A stretch of DNA of 64,000 bases from Geoglobus acetivorans (lineage in GTDB: Archaea; Halobacteriota; Archaeoglobi; Archaeoglobales; Archaeoglobaceae): the NCBI RefSeq assembly GCF_000789255.1, contig NZ_CP009552.1, forward strand, positions 620,001 through 684,000, given 5' to 3'. Each line of letters begins with the position of its first letter. The first letter of the stretch is position 1. This document shows positions 15,325 to 24,796 of the stretch, piece by piece. A model generated the notes under the pieces. That model saw only the letters and a program-made list of their open reading frames with translations. It did not search any database and had not been told where the DNA came from. Made by a program: the position numbers and the translations under genes.

Positions 15325-16086
15325 TCAATCAACGCCGAGCAGCGACCTCACGAGATTCTCCCTGGACCACTCCCCTCCGCTAAACCTTTCAAACATCATT
15401 GCCTTCTCGCCTGCCTTACCGAAAACCTCTGCGTAGATCTCCATATATGACTTTCCTCTTTCATAAAGCTCCAAACACCTCTGTCTCAACCACTTGAGGT
15501 AATTCAGGTACTCCTCGACCTCTTCTCTGCGGTATATTCCATGCCCTCCAAACGCAATCTCGAAATCATGATTGAGCAACCTCTCCAGGGATTCGATGAT
15601 CTGAACATATCTCTCATACCTCAGAGCCACGGATACCCTCTTTGCTGCAATCAGATCCCCGATGAAGGCATAACCATCCAGAATGTAAACAACATGATCC
15701 CGGGAATGTCCAGGAGTGTAAACGAACTCTATTTCAGGTTCCCTGAACCTCTCGGCGGGAATCTGTTCAACCTCTCCCCATACCAGCTTCCGGTAGTCAG
15801 GTATCTCAAATCCTGATGAAAGAATTTCAGCCGTGGCCTTTCCTGAATAGATCACATCAAACAGTCCCGCATTTCCAGAGTGGTCTTCGTGGTGGTGGGT
15901 GAGATAAACCGAATCACAGGCTCTCTTCCCGAAATATTCTCTTATTTCGTCCCTCACATTTGAACATCCTGAATCGAAAACGAGGTCTGAATAAGCGTAG
16001 AATGACGTTGTGAACACCACTCTGCCTCCAACCTCTGCCCCAACTTCAATCCGCTCCACATCCCCAATCCTTTCGGTTGCAAGCAT
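15325..16086 (-). CDS. Metallo-beta-lactamase-fold hydrolase
   Basis: A 253-residue MBL-fold protein. The metal-binding motif HHHEDHSGN lies in VYLTHHHEDHSGNAGLFDVI, a second His is in VYTPGHSRDHVVYI, an Asp in YAFIGDLIAAKR, and a late His in IAFGGHGIY. This set supports a di-metal hydrolase such as a glyoxalase-II-like or thioesterase-like enzyme. The substrate is unknown. I chose the ATG at 16086, which directly follows the polB stop (TGATATG), over an in-frame TTG at 16107. The gene is therefore coupled to polB. Confidence 0.8.
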   Translation of the reverse strand: MLATERIGDVERIEVGAEVGGRVVFTTSFYAYSDLVFDSGCSNVRDEIREYFGKRACDSVYLTHHHEDHSGNAGLFDVIYSGKATAEILSSGFEIPDYRKLVWGEVEQIPAERFREPEIEFVYTPGHSRDHVVYILDGYAFIGDLIAAKRVSVALRYERYVQIIESLERLLNHDFEIAFGGHGIYRREEVEEYLNYLKWLRQRCLELYERGKSYMEIYAEVFGKAGEKAMMFERFSGGEWSRENLVRSLLGVD

Positions 16087-16087
16087 A

Positions 16088-18433
16088 TCAGCCAAAGAAT
16101 GAGTCAAGGGTTTTTTGTGTATTTCCCTTTATGGTCAGCTCGTTGTACCCGAACCTCTCAAGTATCCTCAAAACACTCGGGATAATCTGATTGTTTATGT
16201 AGTACTCCCTGTCAATCCTCTTCTTCTCGTTGCCGAGTTTGGTTTTCAGCTCAACAAGCTCTCCATCAAAGCTTTCAATCAGTTCGAGTGGATAGGCTCT
16301 GTCTCCGATGTTGCCGGAACCCTCAACAACCACGAATCCCACCTTTGTGCCTACAGGGTAATGATACCCAAGCTCCATTCCTCTCTTGGCAGCCTTAACG
16401 TGTGCCTGAACACTCTCATATCTGGAGGGTTTTCTTGTCAGCCCCTTGTAAATGATGTACTTTTCAAGGGGGTACTCACCGGACTTTATTCTGCCTATCA
16501 CCTCTCTAACATATTTGAGAGCCTTTTCCGGATTCATTTCTTTCAGGATTATCTCTATAACACTCCTCTGGGTTTCCTTCGCAAGCTCACACCAGTCTCC
16601 TCTCCTGACTTCAAGACCCTTGACAACAAGTCTTCCGTCCGATGTAAGTCCGGCGTACCTCTTTTTTTCAACGAAAAATATTGTTCGGTAGATTTCATCG
16701 ACCTCAATAGTGATTGGTATTTCTTTCGAGATGCGCTTTATCAGCTCCTCCACTTCCTTGCTGTCTGCAAGTCCGTCGTTCTTCTTTACAAAAAGCGAGT
16801 CCGTATCGCCATAAAGCACCTCAAACCCCATGCTTCTGGCAATCTCTGCAGATTTCTTTATGAAATGTCTCCCCCATGCTGTTGTCGCCTCAGCACATGC
16901 TCTGCAGTACCACCTTGCCCCGCTCCATCCTGTGTATCCGTAAAATGAGTTCGTGAGAATTTTGAGCGTCTGCTGCTTTATGTCGAGAAGCCTGTAGTCG
17001 ATGCTGTCCCTGTCTGTTTCGCCCATCATGGCTTTCACTTCACGCCTCCGTCTGATCAGGTCCTGAAGAATTCTCTTGAAAAAGCCATCTGGTTGTTTTC
17101 TGAACCTGTGGTTAACCTCGGGCGCAACAAAACAGTCATCACATGCTCCCGAAACGTATGTATCTGGAGAGATGTTGTAGGCAATCATTATGGAGGGGTA
17201 CATCGAAGCGAAATCCAGACAGTAAACGTTCTCATGCAGACCTCTGACCGGTTCGAGGACAAATGCTCCCTCGTAACCCTCATCCATTTCCCTGGGATTT
17301 GGTGCGAGTTCGTTCAGTCTGTACGCTTCACTCAGAAGCAACCAGTCAACCTGCTTTCCCCTGCCGATCCTTGTGATGTCGTCCACAGGGAGTCTGACCA
17401 TCCTGGAAAGCTCGTAGTGCATCGGAAGGAGTTCTTCGGCTATAAAATACGTGTTGAGTATGTCCTGTCTCGAGTATCTGAAAACGCTCTCCTTATCTCC
17501 AGAGGTCCACTTCCGGTAGATGTCCTTCGCCTCTATGTCCGCAATTTCCACCTTCCTGCCCAGAAATTCGGCCACATTTTCAAGCTTTTTGACCTTGACG
17601 TCCAGTCTCATCGCCAGGTCATAGAGGTCAACATTCAGCCGTCCAGTGATTTTCGGCCTACCACCCCTGAAAGTCAGCTCACTACCGTCTCTGCCAACTG
17701 AAAGCTTAACGGAGAGCTTTTCGGCTCTCTTTTTTAAATACGGCCAGTCAAAACCATCCTGGTTGTAACCAACGATGATGTCGGGATCCAGCTCCCTTAT
17801 CACCTTTACAAATCTGGCTATTATCTCCCTCTCCTCACCGTGTATGATTTCCTCATAATCACCCATCTTGACTCCGATGATTATTATCGGGTCCTTCTCT
17901 GCATCAGCCATCCCGAACTCGGTCAGCATCTCACAGTCAAATGCGAGAACTCTCAAACTGGGAAACGTCTTCTTTCTCACTCTCTCGACGGTCTCTGCAT
18001 CAACAACCCTCAGTCCCTTTTCCTGTCTGACATCACCCTCAACCCTCACACCATCCATGCATGCAAGATCCCTGTCAATCAGATACCTGTATGCAAAGGG
18101 TATGTCCGCCTCCCTCACATCCCCGTAGTCTCTGAAAACCTCCCTCAGCTTTGGGACATCCTGGGGGTGGCGTGCATAAACCACATAAACTTCAGTTTCC
18201 TTGCCAAAAATCTTTTTCCTGGCTTTTTCCACCTTCAGAGGGGATACGACCTTTCCCTTGGATTCAACCTTTACATCCATCGGATCGAAGTCTTGGTAAG
18301 GAATGACGTAAAAGTAGGGGGTGAAATTTCTGTCATACACTACGAAAACTCCTTCCTCGTCCCTGCACCACAGCCTTACCACTGCTTTTCCTACCTCGGT
18401 AACATAATCTGCATCAATGAGCCAGCCTTCCAT
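16088..18433 (-). CDS. polB: Family-B replicative DNA polymerase
   Basis: A 781-residue family-B DNA polymerase, normal for archaeal PolB. The 3'-5' exonuclease motifs are present: Exo I LAFDCEMLTEFG, Exo II VGYNQDGFDWPYL and Exo III YSRQDILNTY. Polymerase motif A is DFASMYPSIMIAYNISP, motif B KILTNSFYGYTGW and motif C YGDTDSLFV. The C-terminus QKTLDSFFG is a PCNA-interacting (PIP) box. The ATG lies about 25 bases after a TATA-like TTAAATAG, so the mRNA is probably leaderless. An MBL hydrolase gene follows immediately. Confidence 0.97.
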   Translation of the reverse strand: MEGWLIDADYVTEVGKAVVRLWCRDEEGVFVVYDRNFTPYFYVIPYQDFDPMDVKVESKGKVVSPLKVEKARKKIFGKETEVYVVYARHPQDVPKLREVFRDYGDVREADIPFAYRYLIDRDLACMDGVRVEGDVRQEKGLRVVDAETVERVRKKTFPSLRVLAFDCEMLTEFGMADAEKDPIIIIGVKMGDYEEIIHGEEREIIARFVKVIRELDPDIIVGYNQDGFDWPYLKKRAEKLSVKLSVGRDGSELTFRGGRPKITGRLNVDLYDLAMRLDVKVKKLENVAEFLGRKVEIADIEAKDIYRKWTSGDKESVFRYSRQDILNTYFIAEELLPMHYELSRMVRLPVDDITRIGRGKQVDWLLLSEAYRLNELAPNPREMDEGYEGAFVLEPVRGLHENVYCLDFASMYPSIMIAYNISPDTYVSGACDDCFVAPEVNHRFRKQPDGFFKRILQDLIRRRREVKAMMGETDRDSIDYRLLDIKQQTLKILTNSFYGYTGWSGARWYCRACAEATTAWGRHFIKKSAEIARSMGFEVLYGDTDSLFVKKNDGLADSKEVEELIKRISKEIPITIEVDEIYRTIFFVEKKRYAGLTSDGRLVVKGLEVRRGDWCELAKETQRSVIEIILKEMNPEKALKYVREVIGRIKSGEYPLEKYIIYKGLTRKPSRYESVQAHVKAAKRGMELGYHYPVGTKVGFVVVEGSGNIGDRAYPLELIESFDGELVELKTKLGNEKKRIDREYYINNQIIPSVLRILERFGYNELTIKGNTQKTLDSFFG

Positions 18434-18488
18434 TCAGGGAATTGTTGGCGGGATACTATTTAACCCTTTCACGACTCTGATGCAATTC

Positions 18489-18508
18489 TGTATTACATAT
18501 GTAATACA
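18489..18508. promoter_or_regulatory. Perfect 20-base palindrome before the CobT-like gene
   Basis: The sequence TGTATTACATATGTAATACA is identical to its own reverse complement. It ends 15 bases before the CobT-like ATG and lies 55 bases upstream of the polB start. The TATA box expected for the CobT gene would fall inside it, so a bound dimer would block that promoter. An operator role is inferred from symmetry and position. Confidence 0.55.
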
Positions 18509-18523
18509 AAAAAAACAGTTATA

Positions 18524-19573
18524 ATGCCTGTAATCCTTCCAGAATCCATGAGCTACAGGGTTGTTAAGGGAAAGGACTTTTCAGATGTGCTGAATGGAAA
18601 CGTGGGTTTCGTTCTGTGCATCGGCAATACAAAAACTGCGGAAATTCCTGGAATCACTGCAGCAGGGGAAAATCCAGACCTGATTAAGTTCACCCCACCA
18701 GCTGATGCAGAACTCCTGCATTACGGACAGTGCAAGAGCATTCCGTTTCCGCCTGCAACTCCAGACGGAAAACCAACCCCGGCACTTATCACATACACTG
18801 CCCTGAGGCTGCTCAAAATCCCGCTGTTTGTGGTCGATGCGGGACTTATGGTGAAACCGAAGATACCGTACTACAGCATTAACGCACCTGTGGGAAACAA
18901 CATTGCAGAGCAAAGTGCCTTCAGCATGGATTCGGCAATGGAGGCTTTTGAGTATGCCCGGATCATAGGGAAAGAAATTTCAAAGGCCTTTGACGTGCTG
19001 ATGGTGGGTGAAAGCATCCCTGCCGGAACAACAACGGCGGGAGCAGTTCTGAAGGCACTTGGACTGAATCCCGCTGTTTCATCAAGCATGCCCCGGAATC
19101 CAGTAAACATAAAAAGAGAGGTTATCGAAAAAGCCGTGAGCAGGGTTAAGACCGATGACCCGATTGAAATTCTTGCAGAGGTCGGCGACCCCGTTCTGCT
19201 TGCGGTTGCAGGCATTTCCACAGGCTCGAAAAAACCGGTTGTTCTTGCAGGAGGCACACAGATGGCCGCAGCCTCGCAGATAATAAAGAGAATAGACAGG
19301 AGCAGTGAGATATACCTTGCCACAACAGCGTACGTTGCCGAGGATGCAACAGCCAGCATTTCTGAAATTTCGGCTGTGGACGTTATAGCGAGTGATCCGG
19401 GACTTGGCGAATCCTCGAAACCCGGACTCAGAGCCTACGCCGAAGGATTTGTCAAGGAAGGGGTCGGAGCAGGAGGTGCCACGCTCCTCGCCTACAAGAA
19501 CGGTTACACCATGAAACAGTTTTTGGATGAAGTGGAGAGAGATTATGAGTCCATAATAGAGCAGGCCAGGTAA
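18524..19573 (+). CDS. cobT: CobT-like nicotinate-nucleotide phosphoribosyltransferase
   Basis: A 349-residue protein of the archaeal nicotinate-nucleotide:dimethylbenzimidazole phosphoribosyltransferase-like family, which activates the lower-ligand base of cobamides. Family features include the Gly-rich SAFSMDSAMEAFEYARIIGK, GESIPAGTTTAGAVLKALGL and VLAGGTQMAAASQIIKRID. The methylmalonyl-CoA mutase encoded about 2 kb downstream requires a B12 cofactor, so the position makes sense. The gene lies alone on the plus strand behind a perfect palindrome. Archaea often use other lower bases, so the real substrate is uncertain. Confidence 0.85.
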   Translation: MPVILPESMSYRVVKGKDFSDVLNGNVGFVLCIGNTKTAEIPGITAAGENPDLIKFTPPADAELLHYGQCKSIPFPPATPDGKPTPALITYTALRLLKIPLFVVDAGLMVKPKIPYYSINAPVGNNIAEQSAFSMDSAMEAFEYARIIGKEISKAFDVLMVGESIPAGTTTAGAVLKALGLNPAVSSSMPRNPVNIKREVIEKAVSRVKTDDPIEILAEVGDPVLLAVAGISTGSKKPVVLAGGTQMAAASQIIKRIDRSSEIYLATTAYVAEDATASISEISAVDVIASDPGLGESSKPGLRAYAEGFVKEGVGAGGATLLAYKNGYTMKQFLDEVERDYESIIEQAR

Positions 19574-19670
19574 CGGGCCTGATTAATTCATTTTTTAAAT
19601 CTGTCCCCCTTTCCCATTCAGCAGCCGAACACGAGAACATTTTTATTGAACACCGTACATAATCCGGCTG

Positions 19671-20243
19671 ATGCCTCACAGATATTCCGGAAAGCCGGAA
19701 GCCCTCAAAAGTGAGAAAAGAAGGAGAATTCTACCCGTAGATGTCTTCGAGAAAGAGGTTATAGGAAAAGTGCGGTGCAGGGAAAACGCAGTAGACTACG
19801 GTGCCGGGCCGGGGTATTTCACCATCCCCCTTGCAAAGCACTTCAAAAGAGTTTATGCAATAGATGCAAACATAGAGATGGTCGAAGCGCTGAGGAGCGA
19901 GCTTGAGAGGTTAAAGATTAAGAACGTGGGTATTGTACTCTCTGAAAGGCTACCTGAGTTTGATTTCCCCGTAGATTTCGTTTTGTTCTCCAATGTCCTG
20001 CATGAGGTGGATGACTGGAGAGGATTCCTGGAGTGGGCTTCAAAAGCTAAAGTCGTCTGCGTTATAGAATGGAAAAAGATTGAAATGGACTACGGACCAC
20101 CTGTTGAGGAAAGGATTGACGAAAATGAGATGGAAAAAGCGTTGAGGGAGAATTTCAGGTTCGTTGAAAAGCTCCCCATTTATGCTCACCATTACACACT
20201 AATGGGCTATAATGAAAAAGATGCTCTGAACGAGCCCGATTAA
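19671..20243 (+). CDS. Class I SAM-dependent methyltransferase
   Basis: A 190-residue methyltransferase. Motif I is VDYGAGPGYFTIPLA (about residues 41-55), followed by the acidic loop VYAIDANIEMVEAL (Asp binds the ribose), and a motif IV-like FPVDFVLFSNVLHEVDDW. The substrate is unknown: the fold serves small molecules as well as RNA and proteins. Its last 45 bases overlap the end of the convergent DUF445 gene. Confidence 0.8.
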   Translation: MPHRYSGKPEALKSEKRRRILPVDVFEKEVIGKVRCRENAVDYGAGPGYFTIPLAKHFKRVYAIDANIEMVEALRSELERLKIKNVGIVLSERLPEFDFPVDFVLFSNVLHEVDDWRGFLEWASKAKVVCVIEWKKIEMDYGPPVEERIDENEMEKALRENFRFVEKLPIYAHHYTLMGYNEKDALNEPD

Positions 20244-20768
20244 AAATCCCAGGATTGCTCCTGAAATCTCTATGAACCTCATCTCGTTTTTCGCCAGCTT
20301 TTTGAACACGTACTCGGCTTCCTCCTCACTGAACTCCGCAATTTTCCGCTCCAGGAATTTTCTGAAGTCAATATTTTCCACAATCACCTTGCTCGCCATA
20401 ACCTGTGTTTTTGACAGCAGGTCCTCAATCTGGTCTGAAATTCGGTCAACCACCCCGTATCTTTCCAGAATGGCAATAACTGCCGAATTTGACAGAATCC
20501 TGAAAAGTCTTGACTCTCTGATTGTCTTTTCAATAGCCTCCTCGATAAGCTCCCTGAATTCTTCCCTGCCAACGTATTCCTCAAAAACATCGATTATCCT
20601 GTGGGCAAATTCCTCACTTTTGGCGGGAATTAAGCCCTGTATCTTGAATCCCAGAATCTTTATTGGTTTTTTTGGATGAAAAAGCAGCTTTACAGCTACA
20701 ACGTTTGTCAGGTAGCCTATGAACGCTCCAAGGATTGGAGGAATAAAAAATAAATATATGTCCTCCAG
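20199..20768 (-). CDS. DUF445-family membrane protein with apparent CTG start
   Basis: The frame runs without a stop from just after the mutase stop codon (20778) to 20199 and encodes a DUF445-type protein: N-terminal EDIYLFFIPPILGAFIGYLT, then NVVAVKLLFHPKKPIKILGF, a KIQGLIPAKSEEFAHRIIDV block, and a C-terminal membrane segment ISGAILGFLIGLVQSIFFII. This N-terminus matches the family start, yet no ATG, GTG or TTG precedes it. A CTG at 20768 follows GAGGTGG at the right spacing and would give 189 residues. The first ordinary start codon is an internal GTG at 20453, which would lose the whole N-terminal domain. Function of the family is unknown. It is last in the methylmalonyl-CoA operon. Confidence 0.75.
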   Translation of the reverse strand: MEDIYLFFIPPILGAFIGYLTNVVAVKLLFHPKKPIKILGFKIQGLIPAKSEEFAHRIIDVFEEYVGREEFRELIEEAIEKTIRESRLFRILSNSAVIAILERYGVVDRISDQIEDLLSKTQVMASKVIVENIDFRKFLERKIAEFSEEEAEYVFKKLAKNEMRFIEISGAILGFLIGLVQSIFFIIAH

Positions 20769-20777
20769 AAAACCACC

Positions 20778-22424
20778 TCAGAATATCTGCGGGGCTCTGT
20801 ACTCCCCAAACGCCTCCCTCAGAGCGTCTGTTATCTCTCCGAGGGTGGCTCTGGCCTTCACCGCCTCAAGAATGTACGGCATCAGGTTTTCGTCGGGATT
20901 CTCTGCTGCTTTCTTGAGTTTGGTGAGTGCCTCCTCCATTTTGCTCCTGTCTCTGGTTTCTCTGAACCTTTTCAGCCTGTCTATCTGCTTCTGAACCATT
21001 TCCCTGTCTATCCTCAGAATTTCGACGTTCAGCTCCTCATCTATTCTGTACTTGTTAACTCCCACGACTGTAAGCTCACCCTCGTCAATTGCCTTCTGCT
21101 TCTCATAGGCAGACTTCTGTATTTCCCTCTGTATGTATCCACTCTCAATGCCCTTTATGACTCCACCCATCTCGTCGATCTTCTCGATGTACTTCATCGC
21201 CTCTTCCTCGATCCTCTCGGTGAGCCACTCAACATAGTATGCCCCACCAAGCGGATCTGCGACATCTGCCACCCCACTCTCCTCTGCAATGATCTGCTGC
21301 GTCCTGAGTGCGATTCTCACAGCTTTCTCGGTCGGAAGGCTCAGCGCCTCATCATAGCTGTTGGTGTGCAGACTCTGCGTTCCTCCGAGAACGGCGGCAA
21401 GAGCCTGTAACGTAACCCTGATTATGTTGTTTTCAGGCTGCTGGGCCGTTAAGGTGCATCCTGCAGTCTGGACATGGAACCTGAGCATCATTGACCTCGG
21501 GTTCTTCGCCCCAAATCTTTCCTTCATAATTCTTGCCCAGATCCTTCTCGCAGCCCTGAACTTCGCAACCTCTTCGAGCAGGTTGTTTCCCGCTGCAAAG
21601 AAGAAGCTCAATCTCGGAGCGAAGGTATCCACATCCATACCTCTGTCTATTACCCTCTGCACATACTCTATTCCATCTGCAAGAGTGAATGCGACTTCCT
21701 GCACTGGCGTGGCTCCGGCCTCTTCCATGTGGTAACCTGAAATGCTGATTGAATTCCATTTCGGCACCTCTTTTGCGCAGAACATTATGATGTCAGTTGC
21801 AAGCCTCAGGCTCGGCTCTGGCGGGAAGATATATGTCCCTCTCGCAATGTATTCCTTCAGCATATCGTTCTGAACAGTACCCCTCAGAACCTTCCTGTCG
21901 ACACCCTGCGACTCGGCAACGCTTATGTACATGCTCAGGAGCTGTGCTGCAGTGGAATTGATCGTCATGGATGTTGAGACCTTGTCGAGTGGAATCCCAT
22001 TAAACAGAATCTGCATGTCCTCTATTGTATCGATGGCAACACCAACCTTCCCGACCTCTCCGAGGGCCATCGGACTGTCGCTGTCGTAGCCTATCTGGGT
22101 GGGCAGATCAAAGGCAACACTCAGTCCGGTCTGACCCTGTTCAAGCAGGTACTTGTACCTCTTGTTCGTCTCCTCTGCCGTTCCAAACCCGGCATACTGC
22201 CTCATTGTCCATACTCTTCCACGATACATTGTGGGGTAAATGCCCCTCGTGAACGGGTAAGCTCCGGGATAGCCGAGCCTGCTTTCATAATCGATACTGA
22301 CATCTTCGGGCGTGTAAACCCTGTCAACCTCAAAACCACTTGCTGTTCTGAATACATTTTTCCTTTCAGGAGCTTTTTCGAGGAGAGGTTTCACGTATTT
22401 TTCTTCCCATTCTCTCTTATTCAT
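20778..22424 (-). CDS. Methylmalonyl-CoA mutase, large (catalytic) subunit
   Basis: A 548-residue protein covering the substrate-binding barrel of methylmalonyl-CoA mutase. Visible signatures are [20 protein letters not shown], the [20 protein letters not shown] strand and [20 protein letters not shown]. It lacks the B12-binding domain, which is the separate gene at 25194-25610, as in many archaea. The holoenzyme interconverts methylmalonyl-CoA and succinyl-CoA. It is in one leftward operon with epimerase and carboxyltransferase genes. The starting ATG follows GAGGTGTATCC. Confidence 0.95.
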   Translation of the reverse strand: MNKREWEEKYVKPLLEKAPERKNVFRTASGFEVDRVYTPEDVSIDYESRLGYPGAYPFTRGIYPTMYRGRVWTMRQYAGFGTAEETNKRYKYLLEQGQTGLSVAFDLPTQIGYDSDSPMALGEVGKVGVAIDTIEDMQILFNGIPLDKVSTSMTINSTAAQLLSMYISVAESQGVDRKVLRGTVQNDMLKEYIARGTYIFPPEPSLRLATDIIMFCAKEVPKWNSISISGYHMEEAGATPVQEVAFTLADGIEYVQRVIDRGMDVDTFAPRLSFFFAAGNNLLEEVAKFRAARRIWARIMKERFGAKNPRSMMLRFHVQTAGCTLTAQQPENNIIRVTLQALAAVLGGTQSLHTNSYDEALSLPTEKAVRIALRTQQIIAEESGVADVADPLGGAYYVEWLTERIEEEAMKYIEKIDEMGGVIKGIESGYIQREIQKSAYEKQKAIDEGELTVVGVNKYRIDEELNVEILRIDREMVQKQIDRLKRFRETRDRSKMEEALTKLKKAAENPDENLMPYILEAVKARATLGEITDALREAFGEYRAPQIF

Positions 22425-22436
22425 GGATACACCTCC

Positions 22437-23093
22437 TCAGGATACGACAAAAAGCTCGGAACCGGCCTGAACCCTGTCGCCTTCCTTAACGAGTATTTTC
22501 GAAAGTCTGCCATCAGAGGGCGACACAATCTCGTTTTCCATCTTCATTGCCTCGAGAACCAGTACTGGTTCACCTTTCCTGACTTCCTGACCCTCGTTTC
22601 TCAGAATTCTGACAATTGTGCCGGACATCTCGGCCTTCACCAAATTTCCATCCAGCTTTTCACTTCCGCCGGGCGATACACCCTGCCCTGAAGAGCTACC
22701 GGTGTCAATCCTTACAAGAACATCTCCCGCCTGAACCTTCGCCCCCTCGTTTACCTCGACACCAGCCACAGTACCGTCAAATGGAGAGACTATTTCGTTT
22801 TCCATCTTCATTGCCTCGAGGATCAGCAGGGGCTGACCCTTCTTAACCTCATCACCGTTTTTAACCAGAATCCTCACAACCGTTCCGGACATCTCTGCCT
22901 TTACCTCTCCTCCGGCTGCTTTTACGGGGGCAGCAGAGACCTGAGACTCTGCAGCCTGCAGCTGCTTTCTTTCCTCGACCATCTCGATTACTTCTTCCTT
23001 ACCGTTGACGTTCACTCTGAACTTGCCCGGTGCTATCTCCTCAACATGTACATCATATCTTCTCCCGTTAACCGTAACGGCATATCTCGCCAA
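22437..23093 (-). CDS. Biotin carboxyl carrier protein with two tandem biotinyl domains
   Basis: A 218-residue carrier. The N-terminal 40 residues are a small beta domain (MARYAVTVNGRRYDVHVEEI). Then come two biotinyl domains, each with the EAMKMEN acceptor motif: the acceptor lysines are Lys96 and Lys184. The domains are joined by a Ser/Gly-rich linker (TGSSSGQGVSPGGSEKLDGN). Both have the AEMSGTxVRIL entry strand, so a recent internal duplication is likely. Carriers of this family normally have one domain. It serves the carboxyltransferase two genes upstream. No biotin carboxylase gene is in the operon. Confidence 0.92.
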   Translation of the reverse strand: MARYAVTVNGRRYDVHVEEIAPGKFRVNVNGKEEVIEMVEERKQLQAAESQVSAAPVKAAGGEVKAEMSGTVVRILVKNGDEVKKGQPLLILEAMKMENEIVSPFDGTVAGVEVNEGAKVQAGDVLVRIDTGSSSGQGVSPGGSEKLDGNLVKAEMSGTIVRILRNEGQEVRKGEPVLVLEAMKMENEIVSPSDGRLSKILVKEGDRVQAGSELFVVS

Positions 23094-23096
23094 GAT

Positions 23097-23231
23097 TCAC
23101 CACCCCGGCACTCTCGAAACTATTTTCCAGTAGCTGACTTCTCTCCGGATTTCAACAGGCTTCTCCGAGTGATCCTCGATATATCTGTGAATGGCAGTTA
23201 TGGCGGCAAGAAATTCTTCAGTGTTCACCAC
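23097..23231 (-). CDS. 44-residue small subunit of the acyl-CoA carboxylase/decarboxylase
   Basis: A short frame missed by length filters, starting at GTG 23231 (AGGTGATGT upstream; GTG 23228 also possible) and ending in TGA at 23097-23099. The product runs VNTEEFLAAITAIHRYIEDH and ends SYWKIVSRVPGW. It sits 3 bases before the carrier gene and 8 bases after the carboxyltransferase gene. The EEFLAAITAIxxYI pattern with a tryptophan-rich tail recalls the tiny extra subunits reported for archaeal propionyl-CoA carboxylase (PccX) and for actinobacterial carboxylases (epsilon). Its role as an assembly or stabilising subunit is inferred. Confidence 0.75.
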   Translation of the reverse strand: MVNTEEFLAAITAIHRYIEDHSEKPVEIRREVSYWKIVSRVPGW

Positions 23232-23239
23232 ACATCACC

Positions 23240-24796
23240 TCACAGGGGTATGTTGCCGTGCTTCTTGGGCGGGAGTTTCTCCCTCTTGGTGTCCAGAACT
23301 CTCAGAGCAGATATGATTTTGACCCTTGTGAACTTTGGATCGATTACATCATCAATGTAACCCCTCGCAGCTGCCCTGTAGGGATTCGCGAAACTGTCCC
23401 TGTACTCCTGAACCTTTTCCTGTTTGACCTTCTCAGGGTCTTCGGCTTTCGCAATCTCCTTTCTGAATACGATTTCCGCAGCACCTTCCGGACCCATCAC
23501 CGCAATTTCAGCGGTAGGATAGGCATAAACCACGTCAGCACCAAGGTGCTTGCTGCCCATGGCAAGATACGCTCCACCATAGGCTTTTCTCAGGATCAGA
23601 GTAACGAGTGGGACTGTGGCCTCACTGTATGCATACAGAATCTTTGCACCGTGCCTTATGATACCGCCATACTCCTGCTGAACTCCGGGAAGATAACCGG
23701 GGACATCAACAAAAGTCAGTATCGGTATGTTGAACGCATCGCAGAACCTGACAAATCTCGCAATTTTATCACTGCTGTTCACGTCGAGGGTTCCGGCATA
23801 GAACTTGGGGTTGTTTGCAACAATTCCAACCGTCTTTCCGTCCATCCTGGCAAACCCAACTGTGGCATTGGGGGCAAACATCTCGTGAATTTCGAAGAAT
23901 TCCCCGTTATCCACCACTGCCCTGATAACATCCCTAACATCATAGGGCTTGTTCGGGTCGTCAGGTATGATATCATAGATTTCAGGAGTTGTTCTCGCAG
24001 GGCTATCGCCCGTATCCTTCTTAGGTGGATCTTCGAGGTTGTTCGGTGGCAGGAAGCTGACGAGCTTTCTGACGAGCCTCATGGCATCCTTATCATCTTC
24101 GGCAACAAGGTGTGCGTTACCGCTCTTGGCAGCATGTGCCTCCCAGCCACCCAGCTCCTGAGGAGTAACATCCTCTCCGGTTACGGTTTTTATCACCTGC
24201 GGCCCGGTGATGAACATGTAACAGCCCTTGTTCTTAGTCATCACTATGAAGTCACCGATGGCAGGGCTGTAAACTGCACCACCTGCACACGGGCCAAGGA
24301 TAACACTGATCTGCGGAATAACACCGCTTGCGAGAGTATTCCTGTAGAATATATCTCCATAACCCTTGAGGGCATCCACACCCTCCTGTATTCTGGCTCC
24401 ACCGGAGTCGTTCAGCCCTATTACCGGAATCCCGACCTTCATGGCGAAGTCGAGAAGGTAGGCTATCTTGTAGCCGTGCATCTCTCCAAGACTGCCACCC
24501 ATCACCGTGAAGTCCTGGGCAAATACTGCCACCAGCCTCCCATCTATGGTTCCGTAGCCAGTCACAACGCCGTCTGCTGGTAGCTCAACCTTATCAAGCC
24601 CGAAATCCGTGTTCCTCTTCTCAACAAACGGATTTATCTCTACGAAGCTACCGGGATCGAGAAGGAGTTCAATCCTTTCCCTCGCCGTTAGCTTTCCTGC
24701 GTCGTGCTGCTTCTTTATTCTCTCCTCCCCACCCATCTGTTTGATCTTCTCCTTTCTGCGGTAAAGTTCGTCGATCAGTTCTCTCCTCAATTTCAT
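23240..24796 (-). CDS. Carboxyltransferase (propionyl-CoA carboxylase beta / methylmalonyl-CoA decarboxylase alpha)
   Basis: A 518-residue biotin-dependent carboxyltransferase. The N-terminal half has [20 protein letters not shown] and the oxyanion loop [11 protein letters not shown]. The C-terminal half has [20 protein letters not shown] and [14 protein letters not shown]. It moves a carboxyl group between methylmalonyl-CoA/propionyl-CoA and carrier biotin. Genes for epimerase and both mutase subunits flank it, so the acyl substrate is almost surely propionyl-/methylmalonyl-CoA. Direction is open: carboxylase if paired with a biotin carboxylase elsewhere, sodium-pump decarboxylase if paired with a beta membrane subunit. 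Neither partner is in this window. Confidence 0.93.
   Translation of the reverse strand: MKLRRELIDELYRRKEKIKQMGGEERIKKQHDAGKLTARERIELLLDPGSFVEINPFVEKRNTDFGLDKVELPADGVVTGYGTIDGRLVAVFAQDFTVMGGSLGEMHGYKIAYLLDFAMKVGIPVIGLNDSGGARIQEGVDALKGYGDIFYRNTLASGVIPQISVILGPCAGGAVYSPAIGDFIVMTKNKGCYMFITGPQVIKTVTGEDVTPQELGGWEAHAAKSGNAHLVAEDDKDAMRLVRKLVSFLPPNNLEDPPKKDTGDSPARTTPEIYDIIPDDPNKPYDVRDVIRAVVDNGEFFEIHEMFAPNATVGFARMDGKTVGIVANNPKFYAGTLDVNSSDKIARFVRFCDAFNIPILTFVDVPGYLPGVQQEYGGIIRHGAKILYAYSEATVPLVTLILRKAYGGAYLAMGSKHLGADVVYAYPTAEIAVMGPEGAAEIVFRKEIAKAEDPEKVKQEKVQEYRDSFANPYRAAARGYIDDVIDPKFTRVKIISALRVLDTKREKLPPKKHGNIPL

Noticed and set aside
23258-24583. Open frame of 441 codons on the plus strand
   Set aside because: It lies opposite the carboxyltransferase gene, whose motifs and operon position are certain. 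The product has no domain or start signal.
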